Assembly (NCBI GenBank): GCA_903830985.1
Contig: CAIKVZ010000069.1
Coordinates: 1-64,000, forward strand
Source: an uncultured beta proteobacterium
GTDB lineage: Bacteria; Pseudomonadota; Gammaproteobacteria; Burkholderiales; Burkholderiaceae_C
Length of the DNA: 64,000 nucleotides
Reading direction: 5' to 3'
Positions 8,371 to 16,660 of the stretch are shown in pieces (position 1 is the stretch's first letter; each line of letters starts with the position of its first letter). The notes under the pieces are model-generated. The model did not search any database. It saw nothing but the letters and a program-made list of their open reading frames with translations, and was not told the origin of the DNA. A program made the translations under genes and the position numbers.

Positions 8371-8763
8371 TCAGTGCAGCGCTGTCGCCAGCAGTCTGTC
8401 GGTCTGCTGGATGTGCGAGACCAGCCAATCGCGCAGAAACTTTGATATCTTTACCGTGAGCATGGCACGCCCGTCGGCGAAGCTTTTTTGCAGTTGCGCA
8501 ACTTCGCTGATCAGCTGGTCGTGCTCCAGCTTGTGCGCCAAATACCTGGGGTAATTGATGCGCTGCATTTCGCTTTCTTCCCGTTGGAAATGTTCCTTGG
8601 TGTAGATGACCAGGTTGTGCAGAACCTTGCCGACCACGTCATTGCCCCGTCCTTGCTCCATGGCATCGTGGAAGTCATTCACCAGCTTCACCAACTTCTT
8701 GTGATCGTCGTCGATGAACTTGCTGCCCACGTTGAAGTCATCACTCCATGAAAAAAGCGCCAT
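8371..8763 (-). CDS. Bacteriohemerythrin
   Basis: A 130-residue single-domain hemerythrin that binds O2 reversibly at a diiron site. It is made of four helices with ligands in the expected motifs: a first-helix His, then DDDHKKLVKLVNDFH, then EHFQREESEM (HxxxE), HKLEHDQL (HxxxH), and an Asp in the last helix region. Length matches the single-domain family. It is transcribed toward the chemoreceptor and is probably monocistronic; an AT-rich upstream stretch (8764-8840) holds the promoter. In aquatic betaproteobacteria these proteins are thought to supply or sense oxygen at low tension, which fits the nearby rhodoquinone gene. Confidence 0.92.
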   Translation of the reverse strand: MALFSWSDDFNVGSKFIDDDHKKLVKLVNDFHDAMEQGRGNDVVGKVLHNLVIYTKEHFQREESEMQRINYPRYLAHKLEHDQLISEVAQLQKSFADGRAMLTVKISKFLRDWLVSHIQQTDRLLATALH

Positions 8764-8923
8764 GACTGCTTCTCCTGTTCAATTCAAAAATTGTTCCGAT
8801 TGAAGCTAAATATATCATATTCATAACAATAAACTGCTTTGAAAATGACGTGGCGTCTGCGGCCTGAAATGGCAGTGATGTCACCGTCACGCGCTTGCGG
8901 CACAATCCTCGCAAGAGACGCTT

Positions 8924-10216
8924 ATGCCCCATCGCCACCACTTTTCCCAACACCCGCAACGCGTCGCCTTGCACAACGAGATCCACGCGCGCCCGCCCGA
9001 GCCCATGGAGGCGCCGCTGGCCATCACGCACATCGTCATGCTCACCGACGCCGCGGGACGCGACGCCAGCCGCGCCCACCTGGCGCGCCTGCTGGGGGAT
9101 CACCATCTGCCGCTGCCGGACGCGCAGCTGACGCACTTGCGGGCCGAAATGGGCGCCTTTCGCCTGCGCTGGGAGATGCATACCGAGTTCGTCTCCTACA
9201 CCTTCATTCGCCCTTTGGAGCTGAACTCGGTGGAAGCGCAGGATCCGTCCGTGGCGCTGGACGTCGTGCCGCAGGGCTGGCTCACCGCGCTGCCGGGTCA
9301 GTGTCTGTGCAGCCTGCACCTGTGGGCCCTGCCGCAGCGCATCCATGGTGCCACTGCGCTCAAGCAGCGTCTGCTGTTCGAGGACACCCTGGTGGCTTCG
9401 CACGTGGCCGACGGCGCGGCCGAAGTGCACACCGATTTTGCGATTCATGCCGACGGCTTTTCCCGACTGCTGGTGTTCACCGGTGAGCTCACGCCGCGCC
9501 GCCTGGGCCGTCTCATGCAGCGCCTGATCGAGATCGAGACCTACCGCATGTCGGCCTTGCTGGGGCTGCCGCTCGCACGCGAAGCCATGGCGCTGCTGAC
9601 GCGCGGCGAAGCCGAACTGGCCTCCCTGGCGGGTGCCATTCGCACCGCGCAGCGCGACGAGGAGCCGCAATTGCTGGACCGTTTGACGCGCCTGGCGGGT
9701 GAGGTTGAAGGTCAGTACGCGTCCACGCATTCGCGCTTTTCCGCCAGTCGCGCCTATTTCGACCTGGTGAACCGGCGCATCAACGACATCGCGGAAACGC
9801 GCATCGTCGGCATGCAATCGATCAAGGACTTCATGGAGCGCCGGCTGAGCCCGGCCATGAGCACCTGCGACTGGGCCGAGCGGCGTCAGCAGGCATTGTC
9901 AGAGCGGGTGGCGCGCATGAGCAGCCTGCTGCGCACGCGCGTGGAAATTGAGCAGCAGCAAAGCAGCCAGGCCCTGCTGGCCAGCATGAACCAGCGCCAG
10001 GACCTGCAGCTCAAGTTGCAGGCCACGGTCGAAGGCCTGTCCGTGGCGGCCATTACCTACTACATCATCGGCCTGGTGAGTTACCTGGCCAAGGGCGCGC
10101 AAAAAATTGGCTGGCCGCTGGCGGCCGAGACCACGGCGGCCGTGGCCATCCCCTTCGTCGCCATCGGCGTGTGGTGGTCGATCCGGCGCATGCACCGCCA
10201 GTTGACGGGGCACTGA
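8924..10216 (+). CDS. DUF3422 family membrane protein
   Basis: A 430-residue member of the DUF3422 family of uncharacterised proteobacterial inner-membrane proteins. It begins HPQRVALHNEIHARPPEP, a family signature, followed by a mixed alpha/beta domain. A long helical region (EIETYRMSALLGLPLAREAM onward) includes coiled coil. Two transmembrane segments lie near the C-terminus (about residues 378-396 and 403-422) before the basic tail IRRMHRQLTGH. No function is established. It is convergent with, and four bases from, the FKBP gene. Length and architecture are typical; ATG 8924 precedes the conserved HxxxxHxxR start region. Confidence 0.88.
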   Translation: MPHRHHFSQHPQRVALHNEIHARPPEPMEAPLAITHIVMLTDAAGRDASRAHLARLLGDHHLPLPDAQLTHLRAEMGAFRLRWEMHTEFVSYTFIRPLELNSVEAQDPSVALDVVPQGWLTALPGQCLCSLHLWALPQRIHGATALKQRLLFEDTLVASHVADGAAEVHTDFAIHADGFSRLLVFTGELTPRRLGRLMQRLIEIETYRMSALLGLPLAREAMALLTRGEAELASLAGAIRTAQRDEEPQLLDRLTRLAGEVEGQYASTHSRFSASRAYFDLVNRRINDIAETRIVGMQSIKDFMERRLSPAMSTCDWAERRQQALSERVARMSSLLRTRVEIEQQQSSQALLASMNQRQDLQLKLQATVEGLSVAAITYYIIGLVSYLAKGAQKIGWPLAAETTAAVAIPFVAIGVWWSIRRMHRQLTGH

Positions 10217-10219
10217 CCT

Positions 10220-10648
10220 TCAGCGCTTGCCGATGGCCAGCAGTTCGATGTCGAAATTCAGCGTGGCGTTGGGCGGGATGCCGGCGCCCGGGCTGCGCTC
10301 GCCATAGGCAATCGACGCAGGACACACCAGGCGCGCCTTGCCGCCGACCTTCATGCGCTGCACGCCTTCGGTCCAGCACTTGATGACCCGGTTCAGCGGG
10401 AACTCGGCCGGCTCACCGCGCTTGTAGGAACTGTCGAACTCGGTGCCGTCGAGCAGGGTGCCGCGGTAATGCACCTTCACGGTGTCGCTTGCCACCGGGC
10501 TGGCGCCCGTGCCGTCGAGCAGGGACTTGTAGATCAGACCGCTGGCGGTGGTCACGGCGGCCACCTCTTTGACGGGGCCCGGCTGGGCTGAGACGGCGGT
10601 GACGAGGCTGATGCTCAACAGGCTGGTGATTAGAAAAACAGAACGCAA
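10220..10648 (-). CDS. Exported FKBP-type peptidyl-prolyl cis-trans isomerase
   Basis: A 142-residue exported single-domain FKBP that catalyses prolyl isomerisation during folding of periplasmic proteins. The signal peptide is about residues 1-21 (ITSLLSISLVTAVSAQ). The FKBP core contains VKVHYRGTLLDGTEFDSSY, FPLNRVIKCWTEG (a Cys replaces the more usual Gly/Ala before W), MKVGGKARL, IAYGERSPGAGIPPNATLNFDIELL. It is one gene long, with no dimerisation domain as in FkpA or Mip. It diverges from the rquA gene with about 156 bases between the two starts. Confidence 0.92.
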   Translation of the reverse strand: MRSVFLITSLLSISLVTAVSAQPGPVKEVAAVTTASGLIYKSLLDGTGASPVASDTVKVHYRGTLLDGTEFDSSYKRGEPAEFPLNRVIKCWTEGVQRMKVGGKARLVCPASIAYGERSPGAGIPPNATLNFDIELLAIGKR

Positions 10649-10804
10649 AGTGAACTCCTGGGGGTGTGAAAATCGGGATTTGCCAGCAGCTTAGCTGATG
10701 TGGGACAAGGTTCTGGCTTGACGGGAAGAGGATAATCCACCGATTGTGCGTCAGGGTCACCTGGCGTGAGTCAAGCTGATATTCAGATTTTTTTAGGGAT
10801 AGCA

Positions 10805-11602
10805 ATGCCTACCTGGTTGACGTACCTCACTTTCTCGGTGTTTATTGTCCTGACAGCCACTGCGCTGTTCTTCTTTGTTGTGACGCGTGGTGCCTTGCTC
10901 ATGCGCGCCGCCACCGGCTCCGTGGACGACGCCTCGCATGTGTACCCGATCTATTCGAACATGCGCCTCATCCGCATGATCGACTTTCAGCCCATCATCG
11001 CGGCCATCCTGCTGTTCCAGTACGACCGTCTGGTGACCACCATCTGCAATGGCCTGCAGCACATGGACCTGCGCGGCAAGAAAGTCCTCATCACTTCCTG
11101 TGCCTTCGGCAATGTGATCCCGCGCGTGGTCACGGCGTCCATCAAGTCTGGCGCCTCCAAGGTGTTGATTGCCGACATCATCAAGAACGAACTCGACCAC
11201 GCCCAGAGCAAGCTGCGGCCTTTCGCCGGCAAGCTCGAACTGCTGGAGGAGAACGCCGTGGCCATGAAACAGGCCGACGGCTCGGTTGACGCCAATGTGA
11301 TCTTCTTCCTGCTGCACGAACTCCCGCACCACCTCAAGGGCCAGGCCCTGAGCGAGGCCTGCCGTGTGCTGGCGCCCGGCGGCAAGCTTTATCTGGCGGA
11401 ATTCCACCGACCTGATCTGTGGGTGCTGCGTGCGCTGAGTTGGACCTACTTCAAGGTGTTTGAGCCTCTGGGTCTGGCGCTGTGGGACACGCATGATCCG
11501 CTCAAGCAACTCGAAGCCCTGGGCGGCTTCACCTGCGAACGCCGCACGGTGTTCTTCGGCAACTTCCAGACCATCGTCGCGACCAAGAACCCTGTCGCCT
11601 GA
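10805..11602 (+). CDS. rquA: RquA-type rhodoquinone biosynthesis methyltransferase-fold protein
   Basis: A 265-residue protein that I recognise as RquA, which converts ubiquinone to rhodoquinone, the low-potential quinone used for fumarate reduction without oxygen. An N-terminal transmembrane helix (about residues 8-27) would hold it in the inner membrane. The SAM-fold core shows the atypical motif KKVLITSCAFGNVIPR (about 92-107) in place of the usual ExGxGxG, then VLIADIIKNELDHAQ, NVIFFLLHELP and a C-terminal FFGNFQTIVATK. AGGGA five bases before ATG 10805 decides the start over the earlier TTG at 10766. The assignment rests on recalled family features; a generic class I methyltransferase is the alternative. 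Confidence 0.77.
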   Translation: MPTWLTYLTFSVFIVLTATALFFFVVTRGALLMRAATGSVDDASHVYPIYSNMRLIRMIDFQPIIAAILLFQYDRLVTTICNGLQHMDLRGKKVLITSCAFGNVIPRVVTASIKSGASKVLIADIIKNELDHAQSKLRPFAGKLELLEENAVAMKQADGSVDANVIFFLLHELPHHLKGQALSEACRVLAPGGKLYLAEFHRPDLWVLRALSWTYFKVFEPLGLALWDTHDPLKQLEALGGFTCERRTVFFGNFQTIVATKNPVA

Positions 11603-12003
11603 ATCCGGTGGCCAGCGGCCTGTCGGTCCGCTGGCAATGCCGACGCACTTTGGGCGTTGAGCTGGGATGGGCGCAAGCTGCTGTCCTTGCTTGCAGCTAC
11701 GCCTTCAGCGGCCAGCAGGCCGCCTTCCATGGCAGAAAGCGCCTAGCATCGCGCACGCGCTGCAGTGTCGTCAATTTTGTAATATTTAACTGTCTGGTTT
11801 TCCCGATTGCCGCAGCCTGTGGGGTCATGTATGCTGGCCCCGCTAGAGGATGCAATTATGCGAGTCCGGCGAAGTCGTCAGTCACCATCCCGATCAATGG
11901 CAGGGCGTGAGCGACGAGTCCATGTCTCGGGTCACCGCGGTTAGCTTGGCCGAGCCACGCCGGCGTCCTCTGAAGCGGTCGCATCTGAACCGGAGACAAT
12001 TAC
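11603..12003. promoter_or_regulatory. Intergenic region before the sigma54 activator gene
   Basis: About 400 bases with no convincing gene. Just after rquA, CCAGCGG and CCGCTGG (about 11611-11633) form a seven-pair stem without a T-run, which may act as a weak terminator. An AT-rich patch at about 11772-11800 (TTTTGTAATATTTAA) and a GGGG/CCCC dyad near 11821-11841 precede the activator gene. These mark the likely promoter area, but no clear -35/-10 or -24/-12 pair was found. Confidence 0.35.
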
Positions 12004-14010
12004 ATGGTCTTGCCATTCAATAACGCCTTCAGCAACGCCAGGTCACTGCGACCTGCGCGACGCGACTATGGCGTCGCACCGCACCCCGGTCTGCCCCGGC
12101 CATTCATCCTGGAATCACACGCACGCTGCGAATATCTGGGTTTGAAGACCTATGAATCCTGCGACTTTTCGGCTTCGCTTGAAGCAGACCTGCGCATCGC
12201 ACTGGATCGAAACGCGCGCCTGATTGCGCAGGCGAATTCGGTTCTGACAATGCTCAGCAAGTCGGTGGCCGATTTCGGCAGCATGATCGTCCTGACCGAT
12301 GGTGCTGGAACGATTTTGCGCACCCAGTCACAAAGCACCTTTATTGAGCAGGCCGAGAAGGTGGCTTTGCGCCCTGGCGTGAGTTGGGCGGAATCGTCGA
12401 AGGGAACGAATGCGGTGGGCACCGCATTGATCCTGGAACGCGATGTCTTTGTTCATGGTGCTGAACACTACCTTCAATCCAATCAATTTCTGAGTTGCGC
12501 GGCCTCGCCGATCCTGGATCACTCGGGCAATGTGATCGGCGTGCTCGATGCATCGGGGGACAATCGCTCGTTTCACCCGCACACGGCCGCACTCGTGGAG
12601 ATGTGCGCGCGCACGATTGAAAACAACTGGTTTCGTGACAAATTTCGCCAGACCCAACGGTTGCACTTTCATGTCATGGCCGAATTGATCGGCACGGCTG
12701 AAGAAGGCGTCATCGCTTTTGGCGAGGATGGTCGGATACTGGGTACCAATCGCGAAGCGCTGCGCATTCTGGCGATCAGTGCTTCCGGCTTGCGCCTCAA
12801 GGGCCTGCGGCAGATTTTCGGTCTGGGCCTCGGTGAACTCATGGACAAATTGCGCTACGCCACGCTCGCTCCCCTGAGGCTGCACACCGTCTGCGGGCAA
12901 GAAATCTTTGTTCGCTCGAGCTGGAAAGAGGAATCGGTTTTTTCGAGCGCTGTGTCCACATCCGGCGCAACGACTGCCGCTGAGCGTGCAGCATCGGCGC
13001 CCGCCTTGGGCCTTTCCCGCGCATCGGCAACGCCTGCCCATACTGGCTACCCATTGGATGAACTCGACGCCGGCGACCCGCAGGTCCGTGCGCTGACCCA
13101 AAAGCTGCGGCAGGTCATCGACAAGGACGTCTCGATCCTGATCCTGGGCGAGACCGGCACCGGTAAAGAGCTGCTGGCCAAGGCGATCCATCAATTCAGC
13201 CAGCGGCGCCAGCAGGCCTTTGTGGCCATCAACTGCGCCTCGATTCCCGAGCAACTGATCGAGTCCGAACTATTCGGCTACGAAGAGGGCGCCTTCACCG
13301 GCGCCAAGCGCAAGGGCAGCGTGGGAAAGCTCGTGCAAGCCAATGGCGGAACCCTGTTTCTCGATGAGATTGGCGACATGCCTTTGGCTTTGCAGGCGCG
13401 CCTGCTGCGGGTGCTCCAGGAGCGCAAGGTGGTCCCTCTGGGCGGCCGGCATGCCAGCGATATCGACGTCAACTTGATTTGTGCAACGCACAGAAACCTG
13501 CGCGACATGATGGCGCAACGCACTTTCAGGGATGACTTGTACTATCGCATCAACGGGATCTCGGTCAAGCTTCCCCGGTTGCGGGAGCGCAGCGATCTGG
13601 CCGCGCTGTGTCAAAAGATACTGAAGGAGTTGTCGCCCCAGCACGCCCTGAGCATTCAGTGGACACTGATGGACTCGTTCCTGCGCTACGCCTGGCCCGG
13701 CAATTTGCGCCAACTGAACAACGTGCTGAAGACCGCGGTCATCATGGCCGGCGACAGCCATGAAATCAGCGCGGAACACCTGGCAGATGATCTCCTGGAA
13801 GAACTGGCCGCACTGCCCGAGTGCGCGGCGCCAACACCGAGCGTGCCTGCTGCCTCCAGGGCTCAATTGCCGGCCGAGAGCTTGGAGCAACTCGAGTTGA
13901 CAACCATTTTGCGTGTCTTGGAAGCCTGCGCGGGCAACGTGTCGAGCGCCTCCAAACAGCTCAATATCAGCCGGAATACGATTTACCGAAGAATCAAGAG
14001 CAGCGCCTGA
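12004..14010 (+). CDS. AcoR-like sigma54-dependent transcriptional activator
   Basis: A 668-residue enhancer-binding protein. The N-terminal half has a GAF-type sensor (SMIVLTDGAGTIL, GTNAVGTAL, ASPILDHSGNVIGVLDASG) and a PAS-like stretch (EEGVIAFGEDGRILGTNREALRIL). A linker precedes the AAA+ domain with Walker A GETGTGKE (about 381), the sigma54-contact loop GAFTGA at 429-434 and [11 protein letters not shown]. The C-terminus is a Fis-type helix-turn-helix (NVSSASKQLNISRNTIYRRI). The domain order is that of AcoR, which responds to acetoin and alcohol breakdown products. A near-consensus sigma54 promoter sits before the PQQ dehydrogenase 2.6 kb downstream, so that operon is the likely target. 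The inducer is unknown. Confidence 0.92.
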   Translation: MVLPFNNAFSNARSLRPARRDYGVAPHPGLPRPFILESHARCEYLGLKTYESCDFSASLEADLRIALDRNARLIAQANSVLTMLSKSVADFGSMIVLTDGAGTILRTQSQSTFIEQAEKVALRPGVSWAESSKGTNAVGTALILERDVFVHGAEHYLQSNQFLSCAASPILDHSGNVIGVLDASGDNRSFHPHTAALVEMCARTIENNWFRDKFRQTQRLHFHVMAELIGTAEEGVIAFGEDGRILGTNREALRILAISASGLRLKGLRQIFGLGLGELMDKLRYATLAPLRLHTVCGQEIFVRSSWKEESVFSSAVSTSGATTAAERAASAPALGLSRASATPAHTGYPLDELDAGDPQVRALTQKLRQVIDKDVSILILGETGTGKELLAKAIHQFSQRRQQAFVAINCASIPEQLIESELFGYEEGAFTGAKRKGSVGKLVQANGGTLFLDEIGDMPLALQARLLRVLQERKVVPLGGRHASDIDVNLICATHRNLRDMMAQRTFRDDLYYRINGISVKLPRLRERSDLAALCQKILKELSPQHALSIQWTLMDSFLRYAWPGNLRQLNNVLKTAVIMAGDSHEISAEHLADDLLEELAALPECAAPTPSVPAASRAQLPAESLEQLELTTILRVLEACAGNVSSASKQLNISRNTIYRRIKSSA

Positions 14011-14032
14011 ACCCCGGTCCGCACCGCACGAC

Positions 14033-16138
14033 TCAGAGCGCGAACACCAGTTTGAGCCCCAGCATCCCGTTGCGTCCAGGCGCCGGTTCATAGAACTGCG
14101 ATGCCGCCTGGTTGACGATGACCGATCCGACGTAGCGCCGGTCAGTGAGGTTGTCAATCCGGGCATAAGTGGTCAGGCTGCCAATTCCCAGCGCACTGAT
14201 GTAACTGGCTTTGAGGTTGAGGCTGGAATAGCCCTCAGCGGCGGCTGTATTGGTGTCATTGGCATAAAGCCTGCCGGCCCGCGTGAACTCGACGCCCCAT
14301 TGGCCACCCAGGGCGGCGGTCTTCTTGCCCGGATCGATTTTCTGCTCGGTCCACAGCAGTTCGGCAAAGAGGAAGCTCTGGGGAATGCCGGGAATCTTGT
14401 TGTCGATGCGCACCGAACTTGTTCCGCTGGTGAAGGCCTGCGTGTACCTGGCGTCAATGCCGGACGCCGCCAGGGTGGCGCGCAAGCGCGGCGTGAACCA
14501 TGTGCTGCCCGACAATTCCCAGCCGCTGCGCGAAGTCTGCGGCGCATTCTTGTACGCGGTGCTGCCGCCGCTGCTGACGGCCACGACAATTTCATTGGTC
14601 GATTCGATCTGGTAAAGGCTCAAGTCCAGTCGGGTATTGGCGTTGGGCGCCCACTTGCCGCCGATTTCATAGTGCCGGCTTTTCGACGCATTCAGTGCGC
14701 TGTTGAACGAGGGTGCGCCGGCGCTGGAGTAGGCCACCTCAGCCAGGCTCGGGGTCTCGAAGCCATGGCCGAAATTCGCGTACACATTGAGCTCGTCGCT
14801 GGCGTGGACTGTCAGACCCAGCACCGGGCTCGTCGCCCGGTAGCTCACGGCACCGGAGCCGTTGCCATTGCTCAGGAAATAGTCGGCACTGTTGAATCGA
14901 ACCGTGCTGGCACGCAGGCCGGTGACGATGTCGATGAGTTCGCTGGCGCGCGTCGTGGCTTGAGCGAAGAAATCGCTGTTCGTGGCCAGATTGTCCTCGT
15001 CCCGATTCAGCGCCCCCGGATTTTGCTGGCCACCCGGTGCTGCGCCACCTTGGCGTCGTTCTTTCGAATAGTCGTACTCGTAGCCGGCAACCCACTGGAC
15101 CGGCTTGTCGGCCAGCAGTGTCTTTTGGTTGAACTGCAGGCCGCTACCATAGTAGTCGCGGTTCAGTCCGACCCAAAGGTTGTTGGCCTGAAACTGCAGG
15201 TTGGTGCGGTTGCCGTAATAGACGCGTGCGGTGATGCTGTTGTTGGCGTCAAGTGTCTGGGTGGCCGACGTGCCCAACTGAAGCTGGTGGGTGATCTTGC
15301 GGACCTGGGCCGCGATGGCACTGGTCCCGGCCCGGGCCGCATTCGCCGCCAGTTGTGCTGTCGTCAAGCCCAGGGGGTCCTGCGCCAGCGGCATGTCAAA
15401 GTCGTTCAGAACCACTTTGACATGCGTCTGGTACTGGGTGTCAAAGCTCAATGTGCTGTTGAACTGCTTGCGTTCGGCCTGGCTGTTGCTGCGGTAGCCC
15501 CGGGTGTCGAAGCTGCTGAAGTCAGCCACCAGTCCGTAGTCGTTGATGCGTGCGGCGTATTGAACGTCGCTTCGCTCCATGCCGAAGGAGCCGGAATAGA
15601 CCTGGGCCGACAACTGCGGCACTGCCGGCGCCTCACGGGTAAACGCCTGTATCACGCCGCCCGAGGAGTTTCCATAGAGCAGCGCCAAGGGGCCGCGCAA
15701 GACTTCGATGCGCTCGGCCGAGGTCAGACTGATGGAGGATCCCTGGCCCTGGCCGTCCGGCGTGGTGGCGGGTATGCCGTCGACCAGCAGGCGCACGCCC
15801 CGGATGCCGAATGCCGAACGCGCACCAAAGCCGCGAATGGACAACTGCAGGTCCTGCGCGTAGTTCTGCCGGTTCAGGATGGTCAGTCCTGGAACCCGGT
15901 TCAGCGACTCGGACAGGTTGACCTGAGGGCCGGCCGCTTCAATGGTGCTGCGGTCCACCGTCTGGATGGCGGCTGGCGTGTCGAAGCTGCGTTGCGCCGC
16001 CCTCGAGGCTGACACCACCACATCCTCCAGGGTTTGCGGCTGCGACTGCGCTTGTGCCTGGCCCATTGCCGCGGCCAGCAGGGTGAGCCAGGCCATGCCC
16101 AAGCGGGCCACTTCTTCTCTGCTGCCTGTGAAATTCAT
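14033..16138 (-). CDS. PqqU/YncD-type TonB-dependent receptor (probable PQQ uptake)
   Basis: A 701-residue outer-membrane receptor. Start ATG 16138 has AGGAAGA upstream and gives a signal peptide ending AAMGQAQAQ; the longer upstream frame is rejected. The plug carries LEDVVVSA, INL/VNLSESLNRVPGL, NRQNYAQDLQLSIRGFG, LLVDGIPATTPDGQGQ and EVLRGPLALLYGN. The barrel ends DNLTDRRYVGSVIVN, FYEPAPGRN. These stretches match my memory of E. coli YncD very closely; YncD has been renamed PqqU because it imports pyrroloquinoline quinone. It is divergent from a PQQ-dependent dehydrogenase, which strongly supports PQQ as ligand. The two genes share a 522-base regulatory region. A lanthanophore is a less likely ligand. 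Confidence 0.85.
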   Translation of the reverse strand: MNFTGSREEVARLGMAWLTLLAAAMGQAQAQSQPQTLEDVVVSASRAAQRSFDTPAAIQTVDRSTIEAAGPQVNLSESLNRVPGLTILNRQNYAQDLQLSIRGFGARSAFGIRGVRLLVDGIPATTPDGQGQGSSISLTSAERIEVLRGPLALLYGNSSGGVIQAFTREAPAVPQLSAQVYSGSFGMERSDVQYAARINDYGLVADFSSFDTRGYRSNSQAERKQFNSTLSFDTQYQTHVKVVLNDFDMPLAQDPLGLTTAQLAANAARAGTSAIAAQVRKITHQLQLGTSATQTLDANNSITARVYYGNRTNLQFQANNLWVGLNRDYYGSGLQFNQKTLLADKPVQWVAGYEYDYSKERRQGGAAPGGQQNPGALNRDEDNLATNSDFFAQATTRASELIDIVTGLRASTVRFNSADYFLSNGNGSGAVSYRATSPVLGLTVHASDELNVYANFGHGFETPSLAEVAYSSAGAPSFNSALNASKSRHYEIGGKWAPNANTRLDLSLYQIESTNEIVVAVSSGGSTAYKNAPQTSRSGWELSGSTWFTPRLRATLAASGIDARYTQAFTSGTSSVRIDNKIPGIPQSFLFAELLWTEQKIDPGKKTAALGGQWGVEFTRAGRLYANDTNTAAAEGYSSLNLKASYISALGIGSLTTYARIDNLTDRRYVGSVIVNQAASQFYEPAPGRNGMLGLKLVFAL

Positions 16139-16660
16139 CTGTTGTCTTCCTGTATTTTTTCGGCAACCCATTGGATTTGCTGGCAACTCTGCCTGCAGCC
16201 GAAGGCAGCCCGGCGCTGATTCATGCAGTAAGTAAATGCAATAACCAGGCCAGTAAGCCACTCTGCGCATGAATTCGATTTCCAGGCTCGATGCGCCCGC
16301 ATCCGGATAGGCCCTGGCTTTTGTTCGCAACGGCATTCGCCGGCGAGCGAAAAAAAGTGATGCAAGTTTGTTCCACTGTGCTGAACACAGGCAGCGCGCT
16401 GTTCACGAATGACACAGTTCGCAGGGTTAACCCAAATGGTATTTACCCGAATGTCCAAACGACGCAGCAGCGCCGAATGAATCCAGCGCCCGCCATCTGC
16501 CAGGGAACGGCCGGGTCACAGGGGGCAAAGATCCGGCGTGAGGCGGACAAGCCACACCAGCGAAGTCAAACCTGCATGACTTGGCACAGGTATTGCTGAC
16601 AGCATCCCTGTTGAGCGCGCACAGCGGGTTCGACGCCACCACAATTCAATTGGAGACATG
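16139..16660. promoter_or_regulatory. Divergent regulatory region between the PqqU-type receptor and the PQQ dehydrogenase
   Basis: A 522-base gene-free region. Candidate activator sites are TGTTC (16369-16373) with GAACA (16383-16387), a nested CTGTG-CTGAA-CACAG dyad (16376-16390), and a second CTGT...ACAG dyad (16399-16417). A ten-base palindrome GGGTTAACCC lies at 16424-16433. These lie 150-215 bases upstream of the -24/-12 promoter, a normal distance for an enhancer-binding protein. No promoter for the minus-strand receptor gene was identified with confidence. Confidence 0.55.
16582..16597 (+). promoter_or_regulatory. Sigma54 (-24/-12) promoter of the PQQ dehydrogenase operon
   Basis: TGGCAC-AGGTA-TTGCT fits the sigma54 consensus TGGCAC-N5-TTGCW exactly. 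It ends 63 bases before the start codon at 16661. An AcoR-like sigma54 activator is encoded nearby and dyad sites lie upstream, which together make this a confident promoter call. Confidence 0.9.

Noticed and set aside
13913-16012. 699-codon plus-strand frame across the PqqU-type receptor
   Set aside because: The minus strand encodes a complete TonB receptor with a signal peptide. The plus reading starts inside the activator gene and has no domain signature.
16424-16433. GGGTTAACCC palindrome as a specific regulator site
   Set aside because: It is short and can occur by chance; it is mentioned in the region description only.
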